From Pseudomonas brassicacearum subsp. brassicacearum (lineage in GTDB: Bacteria > Pseudomonadota > Gammaproteobacteria > Pseudomonadales > Pseudomonadaceae), in the NCBI RefSeq assembly GCF_008801605.1, contig NZ_VZPJ01000001.1:1054001-1118000 (forward strand): a stretch of 64,000 nt of DNA, given 5' to 3'. A program made the position numbers and the translations under genes. This document shows positions 16,696-25,131 of this stretch, in pieces. The notes under the pieces are model-generated. The model was not told where the DNA came from and did not search any database. It worked only from the letters and a program-made list of their open reading frames with translations. How positions within the stretch are numbered: position 1 is the first letter of the stretch; every line of letters begins with the position of its first letter.

Positions 16696-17006
16696 GGGGA
16701 TTTCCTCAGCACCAGAGTCACCAAACCATCGCCGCCGGGCTCCGGCCTGACGACGATGTAATTACCACCGCCGTCATGCACCGGCAGGTCGACCACGACC
16801 TGTTGCCGCTCACTGACGCCCTCGGCGTCTGCCACCCGGATGACCAGATGCGGCTCGCGCAGGCCGGTGTTTATCCGGCCGAGTTTGGGTTGCAACCATG
16901 GCGCCGAAAACATGCCCAGGACCGAGCGGCCTTCGATCAGCGCCGGGTCGCCGAGGACATCGAATACCGTGTTGTCCAGGTCGCTGACCAGCTCGCGAAA
17001 GCTCAT
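16692..17006 (-). CDS. Head-tail attachment protein (lambda gpFII-like)
   Basis: A 104-residue protein starting MSFRELVSDLDNTVFDVLGDPALI, close to the lambda FII/phage attachment family, which binds the head connector and offers the surface to the tail. The ATG at 17006 lies 2 nt after the capsid gene stop. The longer open frame upstream runs into the capsid gene. A four-base overlap joins it to Z. Confidence 0.85.
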   Translation of the reverse strand: MSFRELVSDLDNTVFDVLGDPALIEGRSVLGMFSAPWLQPKLGRINTGLREPHLVIRVADAEGVSERQQVVVDLPVHDGGGNYIVVRPEPGGDGLVTLVLRKSP

Positions 17007-17008
17007 GG

Positions 17009-18004
17009 TTAGAGTTCCAGCAGGATCTGAGCACGGGGCCGTGAGCACAGGTGCAGCGGGTTGGATTGCGCTTCGCCGGCCACACCCTTGTTGAACGGCA
17101 ACGGCTCCAGCTTGCTGTAGTACGGAATGCCCTGGGTATTGACCGTTTCCATGTAATCCGCCGGAGCGAACACCGAGATGTACAGGTCCGGCACACCTTC
17201 AGGGACCAGCAGCGCCTTGTCATCATGGACGAAGGCCACACCGGCCACCTTGCCACGGTAGCGCTCCCAGACGATGCCGCCGAACTCGAAGCTCTCCCGA
17301 GCGTCACCGCGCAATGCCGCCGCTTGCTGCGTGGCAATGTAGGTTTCCTTGATCGACTTGTGAACGATCAGCTTGTTCCAGAAATTCTTGCCACAGAAGG
17401 CGCGGGAGCCGGTGCTGGTGACGCTGCCCAGCGCGTCCTCCTGCATGTCCAGCGCCTCCCCGCACTTAACGCGCAGTTCGGTGCTCGGGTCGTTCAGCCC
17501 CATGGACAGTTTTTGTCGGGATACTCCGAAGGTGGCGTATAGGTCCAACAGAGGTGTCGAACCGTCGGCGTCCAGAATCAGGCCGTTGAGCGCGCCCATG
17601 CGCTGGAATTCGTGTGTAGCGTCCAGCTGCCGGCGTGCTTTTGCCAGTCGGGTGTTCACGACGTCCTGTACTGCTTGCAACTCAGTGCGGGTGCCGAACG
17701 CTCGGATGCCCTGAATCTCGTCGGCCTTGATGGTGAAGCGTTCAGGCAGATGCACAGTGTTGAAAGGGATCATCTTGCGTTTACTGGCACCGACCACCAA
17801 ACCCGAAGTACCGCGCTCACCCGCCGGCACCAGGGCCAGGGTGTCGCCATCCTTCTCGATTTGCACTGTCAGGGTAGCAACGCCCTCTTCTTGAAACAGG
17901 CCGAGGCTGCTGATGCGGCCCGGCAGATAGGGTTGTTCGTTGATTGCTGCGGTGAGCGCTGGTACGGCAAACGCTTCGTCGTCAAAAATGGCGATATCGG
18001 CCAT
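17009..18004 (-). CDS. Major capsid protein (lambda gpE family)
   Basis: A 331-residue shell subunit. It shows the gpE family pattern: LPGRISSLGLFQEEGVATLTVQIEKDG near the N-terminus, KRKMIPFNTVHLPERFTIKADEIQGIRAFG, and IPYYSKLEPLPFNKGVAGEAQSNPL near the C-terminus. The ATG at 18004 follows a strong hairpin with six T residues and a CTGGAG ribosome site. It is preceded by decoration protein and protease genes, the usual lambda order. Confidence 0.95.
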   Translation of the reverse strand: MADIAIFDDEAFAVPALTAAINEQPYLPGRISSLGLFQEEGVATLTVQIEKDGDTLALVPAGERGTSGLVVGASKRKMIPFNTVHLPERFTIKADEIQGIRAFGTRTELQAVQDVVNTRLAKARRQLDATHEFQRMGALNGLILDADGSTPLLDLYATFGVSRQKLSMGLNDPSTELRVKCGEALDMQEDALGSVTSTGSRAFCGKNFWNKLIVHKSIKETYIATQQAAALRGDARESFEFGGIVWERYRGKVAGVAFVHDDKALLVPEGVPDLYISVFAPADYMETVNTQGIPYYSKLEPLPFNKGVAGEAQSNPLHLCSRPRAQILLEL

Positions 18005-18020
18005 GGGTACACTCCAGAAA

Positions 18021-18044
18021 TGAAAAAACCCGCCGGAGCGGGTT
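18021..18044 (-). terminator. Strong hairpin with T-run upstream of the capsid gene
   Basis: Stem AACCCGC / GCGGGTT closed by a TCCG tetraloop (minus strand), followed by TTTTTT and CATTTCTGGAG, the capsid ribosome site. It looks like a full intrinsic terminator within an operon that must be read through, so an antitermination or RNA-processing role is likely. Confidence 0.65.
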
Positions 18045-18065
18045 CAAAAAAGATTGTTTGTAGAT

Positions 18066-18275
18066 CTATCCCTGACGCAGAGCTCGAATTGCATTGCCGA
18101 TCCCATCGGCATTCAGGTCCAGTGTTTCCAAGGCAGTCGTGACGTTGTCCGCAACGTCCAACGAACCTCTATCAGCGACCCAGTTGGAGAGTTCTTCAAC
18201 GGCAGCGCCAATTGCGTTCTGATTGATCAGCAATAGCTCCAGGGCGCTGGCTAGGGCTTCGTTGTGGTCTGGCAT
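18066..18275 (-). CDS. Small phage head-region protein, unknown
   Basis: A 69-residue acidic, helical protein (EALASALELLLINQNAIGAAVEELSNWVADRGSL split over two helices) between the decoration and capsid genes. It ends GIGNAIRALRQG. No family is recognised. Its place suggests a minor head protein. The start MPDHNEA has GGA about 8 nt upstream. Confidence 0.7.
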   Translation of the reverse strand: MPDHNEALASALELLLINQNAIGAAVEELSNWVADRGSLDVADNVTTALETLDLNADGIGNAIRALRQG

Positions 18276-18321
18276 AGAAATCGTCCTTAGTGGAGTTTTC
18301 TCTCATGCTAGTTCAACCACT

Positions 18322-18666
18322 TTAACGAACGATCAGAAAATGCGCGGCAAGGGCCCTTTCCGCGTCGGGGTCGAGGCCGGTCAGATGGGCTTCGCTCACC
18401 TCCGCCAGACGCACCACGGCACGGGCTCGACGGACCACGTCGGATTCGCCAAGCGGGCCGAAGAGGATCGCCACGGCGGTTTGCGTGCCGTCTTCGGATG
18501 TCGGGTCGTAAGGGGCGAACTCGCCTGTGGCGGTGATCAGCCCGAGGACCTGCCCTGGGTTCAGGGCTGGGCCTGCCGCGACGTTGATCGCTTCACGCGA
18601 GATGTTCCCGGCACCCTCGGACAGGAGGAATTCTCCGGCGTGCATCGGTTCCAGTTTGATGGTCAT
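18322..18666 (-). CDS. Head decoration protein (lambda gpD family)
   Basis: A 114-residue protein that binds the expanded capsid as trimers and stabilises it. The segments GEFLLSEGAGNISREAINVAAG and LNPGQVLGLIT are typical of the family. The N-terminal EFLLSE acts as the strand that pairs with the capsid shell. It overlaps the protease gene by four bases. Confidence 0.93.
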   Translation of the reverse strand: MTIKLEPMHAGEFLLSEGAGNISREAINVAAGPALNPGQVLGLITATGEFAPYDPTSEDGTQTAVAILFGPLGESDVVRRARAVVRLAEVSEAHLTGLDPDAERALAAHFLIVR

Positions 18667-19823
18667 GGTCTTGCTCCTTTCGAGGTATTAGCGCTACCTG
18701 ACTGCGCCGCCTGACGGGCTGCCCAGATAGAGGTGGGGTCGGGTTGTTTGGCCTGGACCTTCGGGGCCGGGTCTGCGTTGAGCGGTAGGCTGTTGTCGAT
18801 CTCGAAGCCTTTGCCGCTGCCCACCAACTTGTCGAACAGACGCGCTCGAACCGAGGCGGCATCCAAACCGGCCGCGACGTACTCGGCGCTGAACTCGGGC
18901 AGTCGTGCGGCAACGCACAGATCGTTTACGGCCTTGGCGCGGGCCAAGCCCGCCAGGACGATGGCCTCGTTTTCCAGCCTGGTGGAGTTGAGCAGTGGCT
19001 CAATCAGGTTGCTGATGCCATCCGCCGTACAACGCTGGGTGATCATCAGGGCCAGCTTGGCCGAGTTCGCCACAGGAGGTTCCTGGGGCAGATCAGTAGG
19101 TTCAGGCTCCAGTTCGATATCCGGCTCAGGTGGCTCGTCCAGTTGGGCGAGCAATTCAGCCGGGGCATGCTGGTAACGCTGCAGCACGGCGCCCTGCCCC
19201 AGACACGCCTTGACCTTCACCCCGTCGCCCACCTCATCGGCGAGCCCCAGGGCCACCGCTTCGTTGGCAGTCAGCCAGGTTTCAGCCGCCACCAGACGCC
19301 GAAGCTCGGCTTCGTCGATGTCCGGTGCCTTGGCCTTGTAGGCCGCGATGATGGCCTCCATGGTTTGATCCAGGACGTCGGCCACTTTCCGGAAGTCTTC
19401 GGCGTCCCCTGCCGCGTAGGTCCATGGGTTGTGGATCATCAGCATGGCGTTGGAGGCGATGACCACGCGGTGGGCCCCGCAGACCGCGACACTGGCCGCG
19501 CTGGCTGCCAGGGCATCGACCCGGCCGGTGCAACGCTCGCCGAGGCGGGACAACGCGTTGTGCATCGCCAGACCATCGAACAAGTCGCCGCCGATGCTAT
19601 TGAATGCGGCGATAACCGGCGAAACGCCGTCGTCCATGGCGCGCAGATCCTGCACGAACTGATTGGCGGTGATGCCCCAGGTGCCGATTTCGCCGTAGAC
19701 GAACACCTCGATAACCCGCTCCTCGGCTTCGCCGCTCTCCTGCACGGCGTACCAGGTCTTGTCCTGGACGTTCACCCGCTGGCCGGCTCTGTTGTAAATG
19801 CGCGGAAGCGCTGGTTTGCTCAT
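18663..19823 (-). CDS. Head maturation protease, ClpP-like (S49/ClpP fold), with scaffold-like C-terminus
   Basis: A 386-residue protein. Residues 35-200 form a ClpP-like serine protease: INxIGGD-type loop (FNSIGGDLFDGL), catalytic Ser about 108 in ALAASAAS, and His about 131 in LMIHNPW. The remaining about 180 residues are Pro/Glu-rich and then helical, like the scaffold part of lambda gpC/Nu3. An internal Met (MITQRCTADG) could give a separate scaffold, as Nu3 is made. It overlaps the portal gene by four bases. Confidence 0.93.
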   Translation of the reverse strand: MSKPALPRIYNRAGQRVNVQDKTWYAVQESGEAEERVIEVFVYGEIGTWGITANQFVQDLRAMDDGVSPVIAAFNSIGGDLFDGLAMHNALSRLGERCTGRVDALAASAASVAVCGAHRVVIASNAMLMIHNPWTYAAGDAEDFRKVADVLDQTMEAIIAAYKAKAPDIDEAELRRLVAAETWLTANEAVALGLADEVGDGVKVKACLGQGAVLQRYQHAPAELLAQLDEPPEPDIELEPEPTDLPQEPPVANSAKLALMITQRCTADGISNLIEPLLNSTRLENEAIVLAGLARAKAVNDLCVAARLPEFSAEYVAAGLDAASVRARLFDKLVGSGKGFEIDNSLPLNADPAPKVQAKQPDPTSIWAARQAAQSGSANTSKGARP

Positions 19824-21301
19824 GATTGCTCCTTGTCGTCAGTAACCTCGACGGCTTCGTGCGTGTTGTAGTTGAGGCCCAGCGCCTGGGCTCTAGCGTT
19901 GTCGGCTGCGTTTTCCGCGTCGACGGTTTCAGCGTCGTAACCGGTGCGGGTGACCATCTCGCTACGTGAGGCGAACCCGGCTTGCACTTCCATGCGGCGG
20001 GCCTGCACGTCCTGAACTGGCTGGATGTAAGCCCAGCCTTGCGGCACCCAGCGCGTACGCAGGTATTCACGGCGCCGTTTGGCGTAGTCGTCCAACACCA
20101 AGGCACCCGACAGGACCGCCATGTCCATCCAGGCGGCACGGATCGGGCGGCAGAGCTGGTGCACATAAACGCCAAACTGAAGCTGTTCCAGGCGGCGCCG
20201 GAACTCGTTCAACACGACGCGCAACGCCCGGTCATTCACTTCACGCATGTCACCGGTGAGGATCTCGTATGGCGTGCCGGTGCCCGCAGCTGCGGCCATC
20301 AGTTGTTGGCGCATGAAGTCGGGGTAGTTGTTGCCTGCGTCCGGCGGCTTGGAGAACTCAACCTCTTCGCCGGGCCCCAGCTCCTGCATGGTGCCGGGCT
20401 CCAGCGCGACCATGGGCGTGAAGCCGTCACGGTCAAAGCTCAGCGGCTCACCGGTGACGGGATCCCTTGGCACGGGGCCAGAGTCCGGCGCCGGGCGGCT
20501 GATGAAGCCTGCGAAGAGATTTGCTACTTCCTGCCGGAACAGCACTGCGTCGTCATAGTTATCCAGGCTACGCAGGCGCTTGAGTACGGGAGACAGGCGC
20601 GGTACACCGCGCAATTGCCCCGGCTCCACCGGTTCGAAGATGTGCAGCACCTGCGATGCCGGTACCCGTACCAACTGGTTGTAACCAGCGTTCAGCGATA
20701 CGCCGTCGCGGGGGTGCGACAGGTACATCCAGTAGGCCACCCGCTTGCCCTCCGGATTGAACTCGATGCCAGCACGAATGGCGTTGCCGGTGCGCGTGGT
20801 CTCGAATTTGTCGTGGGGCACGAACTCCGGCGCGAGGATCTGCACCTGGAGTGGCACCGCCAGCCCCTCGTCCAGGCGGCGTGGTCGTAAGCGGACAAAG
20901 CATTCGCCGGAAGTCTCGACGGTGCGAGCGACCAGCGCCTGCTGCCCATAGAAGTCGGTGTGCTCATCGGCGTCCGACTCGTCCACCCAGTCATCCCATA
21001 GCAGCTGCAGCAACTTGCGAAGCGCGTTGTCTTCGGTGTTCGGCCTTGGCGTGATGCCCGTGCCGATCAAGTTACTAACGCGTTTGTCGATGACGTTAAA
21101 GGCATACGGGTCGTTGCGCACCGCCGCCCGTGACCGGCCGCGCAGGTTGCGCAGTGCCGGTGTGTTGATGCTGTTGATTCCGTTGTCGGGCGCATCCCAG
21201 CCAGTGGATCGGCGACCCTCTCCGGCGCCTTCGTAACTGGCCTTGATGTTCGACGGCAACAAGAATCCGCTACGGCTGAGCGTCGGATAGTGTCGGGCCA
21301 T
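19820..21301 (-). CDS. Portal protein, lambda gpB family
   Basis: A 493-residue portal that forms the DNA entry ring of the head. Markers are ALRNLRGRSRAAVRNDPYAFNVIDKRVSNLIGTG near residue 50-85, the ECFVRLRPRR segment, and MREVNDRALRVVLNEFRRRLEQLQF near residue 360. The length fits lambda-family portals. The ATG overlaps the gpW stop by one base. Confidence 0.95.
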   Translation of the reverse strand: MARHYPTLSRSGFLLPSNIKASYEGAGEGRRSTGWDAPDNGINSINTPALRNLRGRSRAAVRNDPYAFNVIDKRVSNLIGTGITPRPNTEDNALRKLLQLLWDDWVDESDADEHTDFYGQQALVARTVETSGECFVRLRPRRLDEGLAVPLQVQILAPEFVPHDKFETTRTGNAIRAGIEFNPEGKRVAYWMYLSHPRDGVSLNAGYNQLVRVPASQVLHIFEPVEPGQLRGVPRLSPVLKRLRSLDNYDDAVLFRQEVANLFAGFISRPAPDSGPVPRDPVTGEPLSFDRDGFTPMVALEPGTMQELGPGEEVEFSKPPDAGNNYPDFMRQQLMAAAAGTGTPYEILTGDMREVNDRALRVVLNEFRRRLEQLQFGVYVHQLCRPIRAAWMDMAVLSGALVLDDYAKRRREYLRTRWVPQGWAYIQPVQDVQARRMEVQAGFASRSEMVTRTGYDAETVDAENAADNARAQALGLNYNTHEAVEVTDDKEQS

Positions 21302-21507
21302 CAGACTCCTTTGCCTCCGTGATAAAGCCGAACTACGCGGGAGCGCGGCCCGGCCGCGTTGACCAGAGAGGTGCGGATCTCGTCGCGAGCCTTGATCAGC
21401 TCGTCGACGGTGCGGTACTCCACGGTGCGGTCGGTGTAGCGCACGACTTTTTCACCGCGAGCGATGGCCGCCTCAACCGCGTCGAGGTGCTTCTGTGTAA
21501 AGGACAT
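21301..21507 (-). CDS. Head-tail joining protein gpW (lambda family)
   Basis: A 68-residue protein with the gpW signature: a helix AVEAAIARGEKVVRY, a central β-hairpin RTVEYRTVDEL and a C-terminal helix. GpW closes the filled head and binds below the portal. One nt separates it from the terminase stop. It is unrelated to the P2 baseplate W encoded at 14317. Confidence 0.93.
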   Translation of the reverse strand: MSFTQKHLDAVEAAIARGEKVVRYTDRTVEYRTVDELIKARDEIRTSLVNAAGPRSRVVRLYHGGKGV

Positions 21508-21508
21508 A

Positions 21509-23521
21509 TCAGCGTCTCTTCAGATAGCCGCTAGTGGAGCTACGGCGTTGAGGGGGTGGTGCAGCGGGTCGTGGTTGAACCGCTTGAGCGACTGGTTGTG
21601 GTGTTGGTTGGGGCATGGCCGCCGGAACAGGCTGAGTGACTCGTTCGCCCTGGACGGGCTTGATCCCCAGCGCGTCATCGAACAACCCAGACTGCGCCAG
21701 GGCCTGGCGGACCCGCTCCCAGTCGTGCTCCTTGTAGCGGTTGATGCCCAGGTAATGCGCCATGGCAAGGCAGTACACCATCAGGTCGAGGGCTTCGTTG
21801 CGCTCGGCCTTGCCCTTGACCCATTCAATGCGCTTGTGACCCCGCACGTAGCGGGCGACCTTACGTTCGGCCACGCACTGGTCGAAGAAGTCGTCTGGCA
21901 GGTCACTGGCAAAGTGCAACGCGCCCGAGCCGGCCTCGAATGGGTAGCGGTTGTAGATCCAGTCTTTCGCCGTGTCGGTACCGACAAACCACAGCTCGGC
22001 GCCGTTACGTTCGGTCTGACCTTTCCAGGTCACGTCTACCATGGATGGCCGCTGAGCAATCACCGGCTTGCCGGGCTTGCTCGCGCCCTTGATGGCGAAC
22101 ACGTTGCGCCAGCGGCGCACGCGGCAGAACTGATAGACCTCGTCGGTGTGATGGCCGCCGGAGTCGACAGCCGTTGCCAGAATGCCCAGGCCGACACCGC
22201 ACGGGTGCCGGTACTTGGCCTTCAGTAATTCGTCCAGCGCCGCCCAGGTGCGATCATCCGCCGGGTCGCCTGCAACGATCTGGTAGTCAATGACCCAGCG
22301 CTCCATGCCGACGCCCCAGCCCATCGCCATGAACTCCAGGCGGTTGGCCTGGACGTCAACAGCTCCGGTGATCATAAGCACGCCGGCCGGCATCGAGCCG
22401 AGGGTGAAGTTTTCCAGGCGTGCCCGGTGCTTCAGGGTATCGGCCTTGGTTTGCTCCTGGGCGCTGTCCCATACCTTCGCCAAACGGGTGTTGTAGAACA
22501 CCTGCATCGGTTCAAGGTCGCCTTTTGCCTGGGCTTTTTTGGCCTTTTCGAACTGCTTGGCGAGGGACTTCCAGTCCATCCAGCCGAGCGGTGAATACAA
22601 GGCGTTGAGGGTGAACCCCACCGTCTCGCCGTCACCCTCGGCATGGGCGCGCCATTCGCCTTTGGCGAGCATCTCGGCCTTGTGGTACTCCTCGATCAGC
22701 ACGTCACAATCAGGGCCTGCGCACTGGTAGTGCACCACGCTGAAGTCCCGCGAGTAGTGCAGACGTTCCCATTCCAAGGTCTGCATATGGCCGCAGGTGG
22801 GGCACGGCACGTAGTAGTGACGCTGGTCGCTGCCCTCGAACAGGTCGGAGATCCGCGAGGCACCTTTGATGGTTGGCGAACTGGAGAAGTAGAACTTCGC
22901 ATTGCGACCGAACGTACTGCCCCGCGTTTCCGCCAGCTCGATGGGGTCGCCCTCCTCGCCGATGTCCACTTCCCAACGGTCGATCTCGTCGCCGTAGACG
23001 TAACGCGCCGACAACTCCGAAAGGTTGGCCGCCGAGCCGGCTGTGGTGACGTACAGCGAGCCGCCTTCGAACTCCTTGGTGTCCATGGTGTTGCGTGAGT
23101 CTCGCGAGCGGCTGGAGGCCACCCGTTCGCGCAGTACCGGCGTGGCCTTGATGGTCTTGCCAATCCGCGAGGAGACCCGCTTCGCCAAGCCCAGGCTAGG
23201 CAGCAGAGTCAGGATGTTCGACGGCGCCATGTGGATCAGGCCGCCGATCCAGTTCAAGGCGATCTGGGTTTTCATCAACTGCGAGGCGACCATGGTCACC
23301 ACGCGTTTGCAGGGGTGAGCCGGTGACAAGCAACGCATGGGTTCGCGGGCATACGGTGTACGCGCCGTGCGGTACTGGCCGGGCTCGGCGGCGCCGGTGT
23401 CACGCGGGATGCGCATGTATTCGTCGGCCCATACATCGATCCAGACATCCGGGTCGGGACGCAGCCCACGGAAATACGCCTCGCGGTACACCTCTGCACC
23501 GTCAGGAATTTCCGTGGGCAT
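21509..23521 (-). CDS. Terminase large subunit (GpA family)
   Basis: A 670-residue DNA packaging motor. The variant Walker A segment is VVTMVASQLMKTQ (about 74-86), Walker B is YVYGDEID (about 174-181), a zinc-ribbon-like CPTCG...CAGPDC lies at 240-272, and the nuclease domain starts near ITGAVDVQANRLEFMAMGWG with Asp 389 as a likely metal ligand. The length and pattern are those of lambda A-type enzymes that cut at cos. The C-terminal tail is Pro/Gln-rich. Confidence 0.96.
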   Translation of the reverse strand: MPTEIPDGAEVYREAYFRGLRPDPDVWIDVWADEYMRIPRDTGAAEPGQYRTARTPYAREPMRCLSPAHPCKRVVTMVASQLMKTQIALNWIGGLIHMAPSNILTLLPSLGLAKRVSSRIGKTIKATPVLRERVASSRSRDSRNTMDTKEFEGGSLYVTTAGSAANLSELSARYVYGDEIDRWEVDIGEEGDPIELAETRGSTFGRNAKFYFSSSPTIKGASRISDLFEGSDQRHYYVPCPTCGHMQTLEWERLHYSRDFSVVHYQCAGPDCDVLIEEYHKAEMLAKGEWRAHAEGDGETVGFTLNALYSPLGWMDWKSLAKQFEKAKKAQAKGDLEPMQVFYNTRLAKVWDSAQEQTKADTLKHRARLENFTLGSMPAGVLMITGAVDVQANRLEFMAMGWGVGMERWVIDYQIVAGDPADDRTWAALDELLKAKYRHPCGVGLGILATAVDSGGHHTDEVYQFCRVRRWRNVFAIKGASKPGKPVIAQRPSMVDVTWKGQTERNGAELWFVGTDTAKDWIYNRYPFEAGSGALHFASDLPDDFFDQCVAERKVARYVRGHKRIEWVKGKAERNEALDLMVYCLAMAHYLGINRYKEHDWERVRQALAQSGLFDDALGIKPVQGERVTQPVPAAMPQPTPQPVAQAVQPRPAAPPPQRRSSTSGYLKRR

Positions 23522-23525
23522 AGGC

Positions 23526-24128
23526 TCAACTCGTGTTCAGGGCGTGTTCAAGGTCCGCCGAGGACAGGCGTTCCGCGTCCTCCAGCGTGCGGCGCAAGGC
23601 CGCCGTCAGGTGCTTTTCGATTTCCCAGGGGTCGGTCATGACCGCCAGCTCCGGCGCTAGCTGTGGCGGCATGCCAAACAGCTGATCGCGCAGGAGGCGG
23701 CCAGCGTTGTAGGCGCCCAGTTTCACAGCGGGTAATGCGACCAGTGCCCCCTTGGCCTTGTGCAGCTCGATTTCCGCGAGCTGGGCCAGGTTGTGCTCGC
23801 GCAGTGCGCGGGCCTTCTGGAAGTCGGGTAGCTGCCCCGCAGGGGTGTTCGCGGGCGGCGGCGCAGCCGTGCAAGTCGGCTCAACCGAGGTTGAAAGCTG
23901 GCCGTACACGTCACGCTGAATCCGGTCCTGCTGGTGACGTTCGGCGACGGCGGCCTTGCTCGGGTCGGCAGTGTCGCGAATCAACGCTTCGCTGGCCTGA
24001 ACATCGACTTGTTTGCCGTCGGCACTGAGCACCAACCGGTTATTGTTTTTCAACCAGGTGATGTAACTCGGTGCCCTGCCGATCCGGGCCGCGAAGGCGC
24101 TCTTCGACAGGTACTGTGGTTCTGTCAT
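23526..24128 (-). CDS. Terminase small subunit (Nu1-like)
   Basis: A 200-residue DNA-recognition subunit. The N-terminal SKSAFAARIGRAPSYITWLKNNNRL (about 8-32) forms a winged helix-turn-helix as in Nu1. A linker rich in Pro/Ala (about 90-105) leads to a helical part that binds the large subunit. The ATG at 24128 has the best ribosome site of the region, AAAGGAGGGCTC. It should bind the sequence just upstream (24130-24270), where repeated TTTCAA and an inverted repeat are seen. Confidence 0.88.
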   Translation of the reverse strand: MTEPQYLSKSAFAARIGRAPSYITWLKNNNRLVLSADGKQVDVQASEALIRDTADPSKAAVAERHQQDRIQRDVYGQLSTSVEPTCTAAPPPANTPAGQLPDFQKARALREHNLAQLAEIELHKAKGALVALPAVKLGAYNAGRLLRDQLFGMPPQLAPELAVMTDPWEIEKHLTAALRRTLEDAERLSSADLEHALNTS

Positions 24129-24137
24129 GAGCCCTCC

Positions 24138-24261
24138 TTTCAACGGCTTTTCAATGCAGACCTTTCAATTTCAATGGGTTGAATTTCAGTAAGCTGGCAA
24201 CCCTGCCGCTAACGCTTTCCCGCGGGTTTGCGACCCCGTACCCCAGGAAAAACGGCAGGGT
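24138..24261. other. Candidate cos / packaging-start region
   Basis: This 147-bp gap between holin and terminase small-subunit genes holds four TTTCAA copies in 37 bp (24138, 24149, 24163, 24169). It also holds a perfect 9-bp inverted repeat ACCCTGCCG (24200-24208) / CGGCAGGGT (24253-24261) around a GC-rich core. Lambda-type cos sites lie in this position. The assignment is inferred from position and repeats. Confidence 0.4.
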
Positions 24262-24275
24262 CCCCGGCGCCAAAA

Positions 24276-24620
24276 TTACCCCTGCCCGCCAACGGTGGGT
24301 GGTGCCTCTGCTACACCCAGCCGCTTGGCGGCCCAGCGTTCGTAAAGGCCGATGGCTACATCGGCGCCGGCCATCGCCGTCAGGCTTCCCAAGGCGCCTG
24401 CTGTCCAGAGCGACATGCCGGCGGCGATCATCAACATCATCGCCGACACCCCGCAGACAACGCAGCCACCGGACCGCAGTGCCAGGCGCCTCAACAACAC
24501 CCAGCCCCGCGCCCCGTCCTTGTCGGCACGCCACATCTCCCCCGATACGCCGCCGACCAAGGCCAGAAGAATTACTAACCAGATCGGCATCTCTGCCAGT
24601 GCTTGCTGCTCGCTCGTCAT
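24276..24620 (-). CDS. Phage holin
   Basis: A 114-residue membrane protein with an N-terminal membrane segment (PIWLVILLALVGGVSG, about 12-28), a charged loop, and two further hydrophobic stretches (GGCVVCGVSAMMLMIAAGM and WTAGALGSLTAMAGADVAIG). This three-segment layout is that of class I holins. The ATG at 24620 has AAGGGG upstream. It comes directly after an intrinsic terminator and is the first gene of the late unit, while the endolysin and spanins are at the other end. Confidence 0.82.
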   Translation of the reverse strand: MTSEQQALAEMPIWLVILLALVGGVSGEMWRADKDGARGWVLLRRLALRSGGCVVCGVSAMMLMIAAGMSLWTAGALGSLTAMAGADVAIGLYERWAAKRLGVAEAPPTVGGQG

Positions 24621-24640
24621 TGCCCGCCCCTTAAACGCAA

Positions 24641-24664
24641 AAACCCGGCGCAAGGGCCGGGTTT
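24641..24664 (-). terminator. Intrinsic terminator immediately before the late operon (tR'-like)
   Basis: Stem AAACCCGGC / GCCGGGTTT with a 6-nt loop. On the minus strand it is followed by TTTTT and then by the holin ribosome site. A terminator between the antiterminator gene and the first late gene is the expected layout for Q control. Confidence 0.75.
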
Positions 24665-25131
24665 GGTGTGTGGTGCCTGCCGCTTTACGCGGTCGCACCT
24701 ATCGAAGATGAGTACTTTTTACAGGTCGATTCCGGTGGCAGCAAGCCTGTTTTAATGCCACCCGGTGAATGTCTGGTGAACGCCTAGGCAATGTCGGCGA
24801 ATATCTTTATTTCGGCTTCCAGCGCCTGGGGCGCTGTCCTTCCTGTCCCACTATCTCGGGTCAAAGTAGGACAGCTACAGACGCCTAGAATCGGGGCCTG
24901 CCCCACTGTCCTACTTTATTTTCTATTCTCTCCCGTAAAGAGAAAAAGCTAAGAGCACGCGTGCGCGCCATGGGCGCGTATGCACTCCCGCTACGCTCAC
25001 ACATGGGCGGGACGTGCGGGAAGGTTGGACAGTAGGACAGACCAACAACAGCGCGGCCCGCGCTCGTCCAACTGCATCAAACAACAGTGGGACAAGGCGA
25101 GCCGGTAGGACAGCCACAGACGCAGACAGGA
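24665..25131 (-). promoter_or_regulatory. Non-coding spacer with GTAGGACAG repeats between Q and holin
   Basis: No credible gene here. CTGTCCTAC occurs four times: 24866-24874, 25031-25040 and 25105-25113 in one orientation, and 24906-24914 inverted. Two copies extend to about 20 bp of similarity (GCGTCTGTRGCTGTCCTAC on the minus strand). The pair at 24863-24874 and 24906-24917 is a perfect 12-bp inverted repeat (AAAGTAGGACAG) with a 31-nt spacer. The late promoter should lie here. No strong -35/-10 pair is clear. Alternatively the repeats are iterons for the adjacent primase-helicase. Confidence 0.5.
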
